In this document: piece by piece, positions 11,544-11,691 of the stretch
Layout of the letters: every line of letters starts with the position of its first letter
Position numbering within the stretch: position 1 is the first letter of the stretch
From: Actinomycetota bacterium
GTDB lineage: Bacteria; Actinomycetota; UBA4738
Length of the DNA stretch: 11,691 bases
Assembly (NCBI GenBank): GCA_005885015.1
Contig: VAYG01000111.1
Coordinates: forward strand, 1-11,691
Reading direction: 5' to 3'
Notes under the pieces: model-generated
The model's database searches: none
What the model was told of the DNA's origin: nothing
What the model saw: the letters and a program-made list of their open reading frames with translations, nothing else
Program-made: the position numbers and the translations under genes

Positions 11544-11691
11544 ATGAGCGTGTCGACCGAACCGATCGCCCAGCTCCTGCGATCGCGGGGGATGCGGATG
11601 ACCCCGCAGCGACGGGCCATCCTTGCGGAGGTCATGTCGGCCGAGGGCCACATCAGCCCAACGGCGATCGCCCGCCGGGTTCAGGACCGCA
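11544..11691 (+). CDS. Fur-family metal-responsive regulator, N-terminal part, cut by window edge
   Basis: The frame from ATG 11544 is open to the window end and gives 49 residues. AQLLRSRGMRMTPQRRAILA (9-28) is the first winged-helix segment shared by Fur, Zur, PerR and Nur, with the TPQR signature. GHISPTAIARRVQDR follows as the next helix, just before the recognition helix would begin. The metal ligands lie beyond the window, so the subfamily cannot be assigned; the MTPQRRAIL form is shared by Fur, Zur and PerR. It follows the csoR-permease operon by 77 bases and has its own promoter and palindrome. The two adjacent metal-type regulators suggest a metal-homeostasis locus. Confidence 0.88.
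   Translation, partial: MSVSTEPIAQLLRSRGMRMTPQRRAILAEVMSAEGHISPTAIARRVQDR

Noticed and set aside
1..11691. CRISPR array, tRNA, rRNA, insertion sequence or attachment site
   Set aside because: No spaced direct repeats, cloverleaf-like segments, transposase motifs or terminal inverted repeats were found by eye.

Overview
The window is very GC-rich and gene-dense and looks like an actinobacterial chromosome fragment (Actinomycetota; I cannot place it lower). The grounds are the base composition, the frequent GTG starts, a CsoR-type regulator, mycobacterium-like MnmA, EtfA and EtfB sequences, and TANNNT-like -10 hexamers 5-9 bases before many start codons with no Shine-Dalgarno (leaderless transcription). 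No rRNA, tRNA, CRISPR array, insertion sequence or prophage gene was seen.

Layout. Bases 1-249 (-) hold the N-terminus of a UPF0280-type protein. It follows mnmA (-), a tRNA 2-thiouridylase, with a 19-base palindrome between them. Divergent from mnmA runs an etfB-etfA-lipoprotein group (+, 1454-3630). Next is a + strand cluster of a small HExxH protein, a cupin and an 80-residue DUF2007-like protein (3839-4926). A visibly AT-richer stretch (about 4930-5500) carries two convergent small orphan genes. A metallo-beta-lactamase-fold hydrolase (-) and a MarC-family membrane gene (+) diverge from a 38-base spacer. A minus-strand run follows: enoyl-CoA hydratase, GNAT acetyltransferase and a small zinc-ribbon-like protein. 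An atypical SDR gene (+) diverges from the hydratase. The right end is a metal-homeostasis block: csoR, a translationally coupled COG0701-type permease with a His-rich tail behind a good CsoR operator, and the start of a Fur-family regulator with its own palindromic promoter region.

How the genes work together. ETF takes electrons from acyl-CoA dehydrogenases and the enoyl-CoA hydratase does the next step of beta-oxidation, so part of the window fits fatty-acid or acyl-CoA degradation. The csoR-permease pair and the Fur-family gene are metal-responsive. The rest is housekeeping or of unknown function.

The most striking observation is that three genes lack short segments in conserved cores. 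mnmA lacks about 14 residues, including the KDQSY motif, in frame. etfB lacks about 10 residues around its NEPR motif and is frameshifted. marC lacks roughly 10-20 residues and is frameshifted. This could be real gene decay or an assembly fault, and raw reads would decide. The SDR also has all four catalytic-tetrad positions substituted, without any frame damage.
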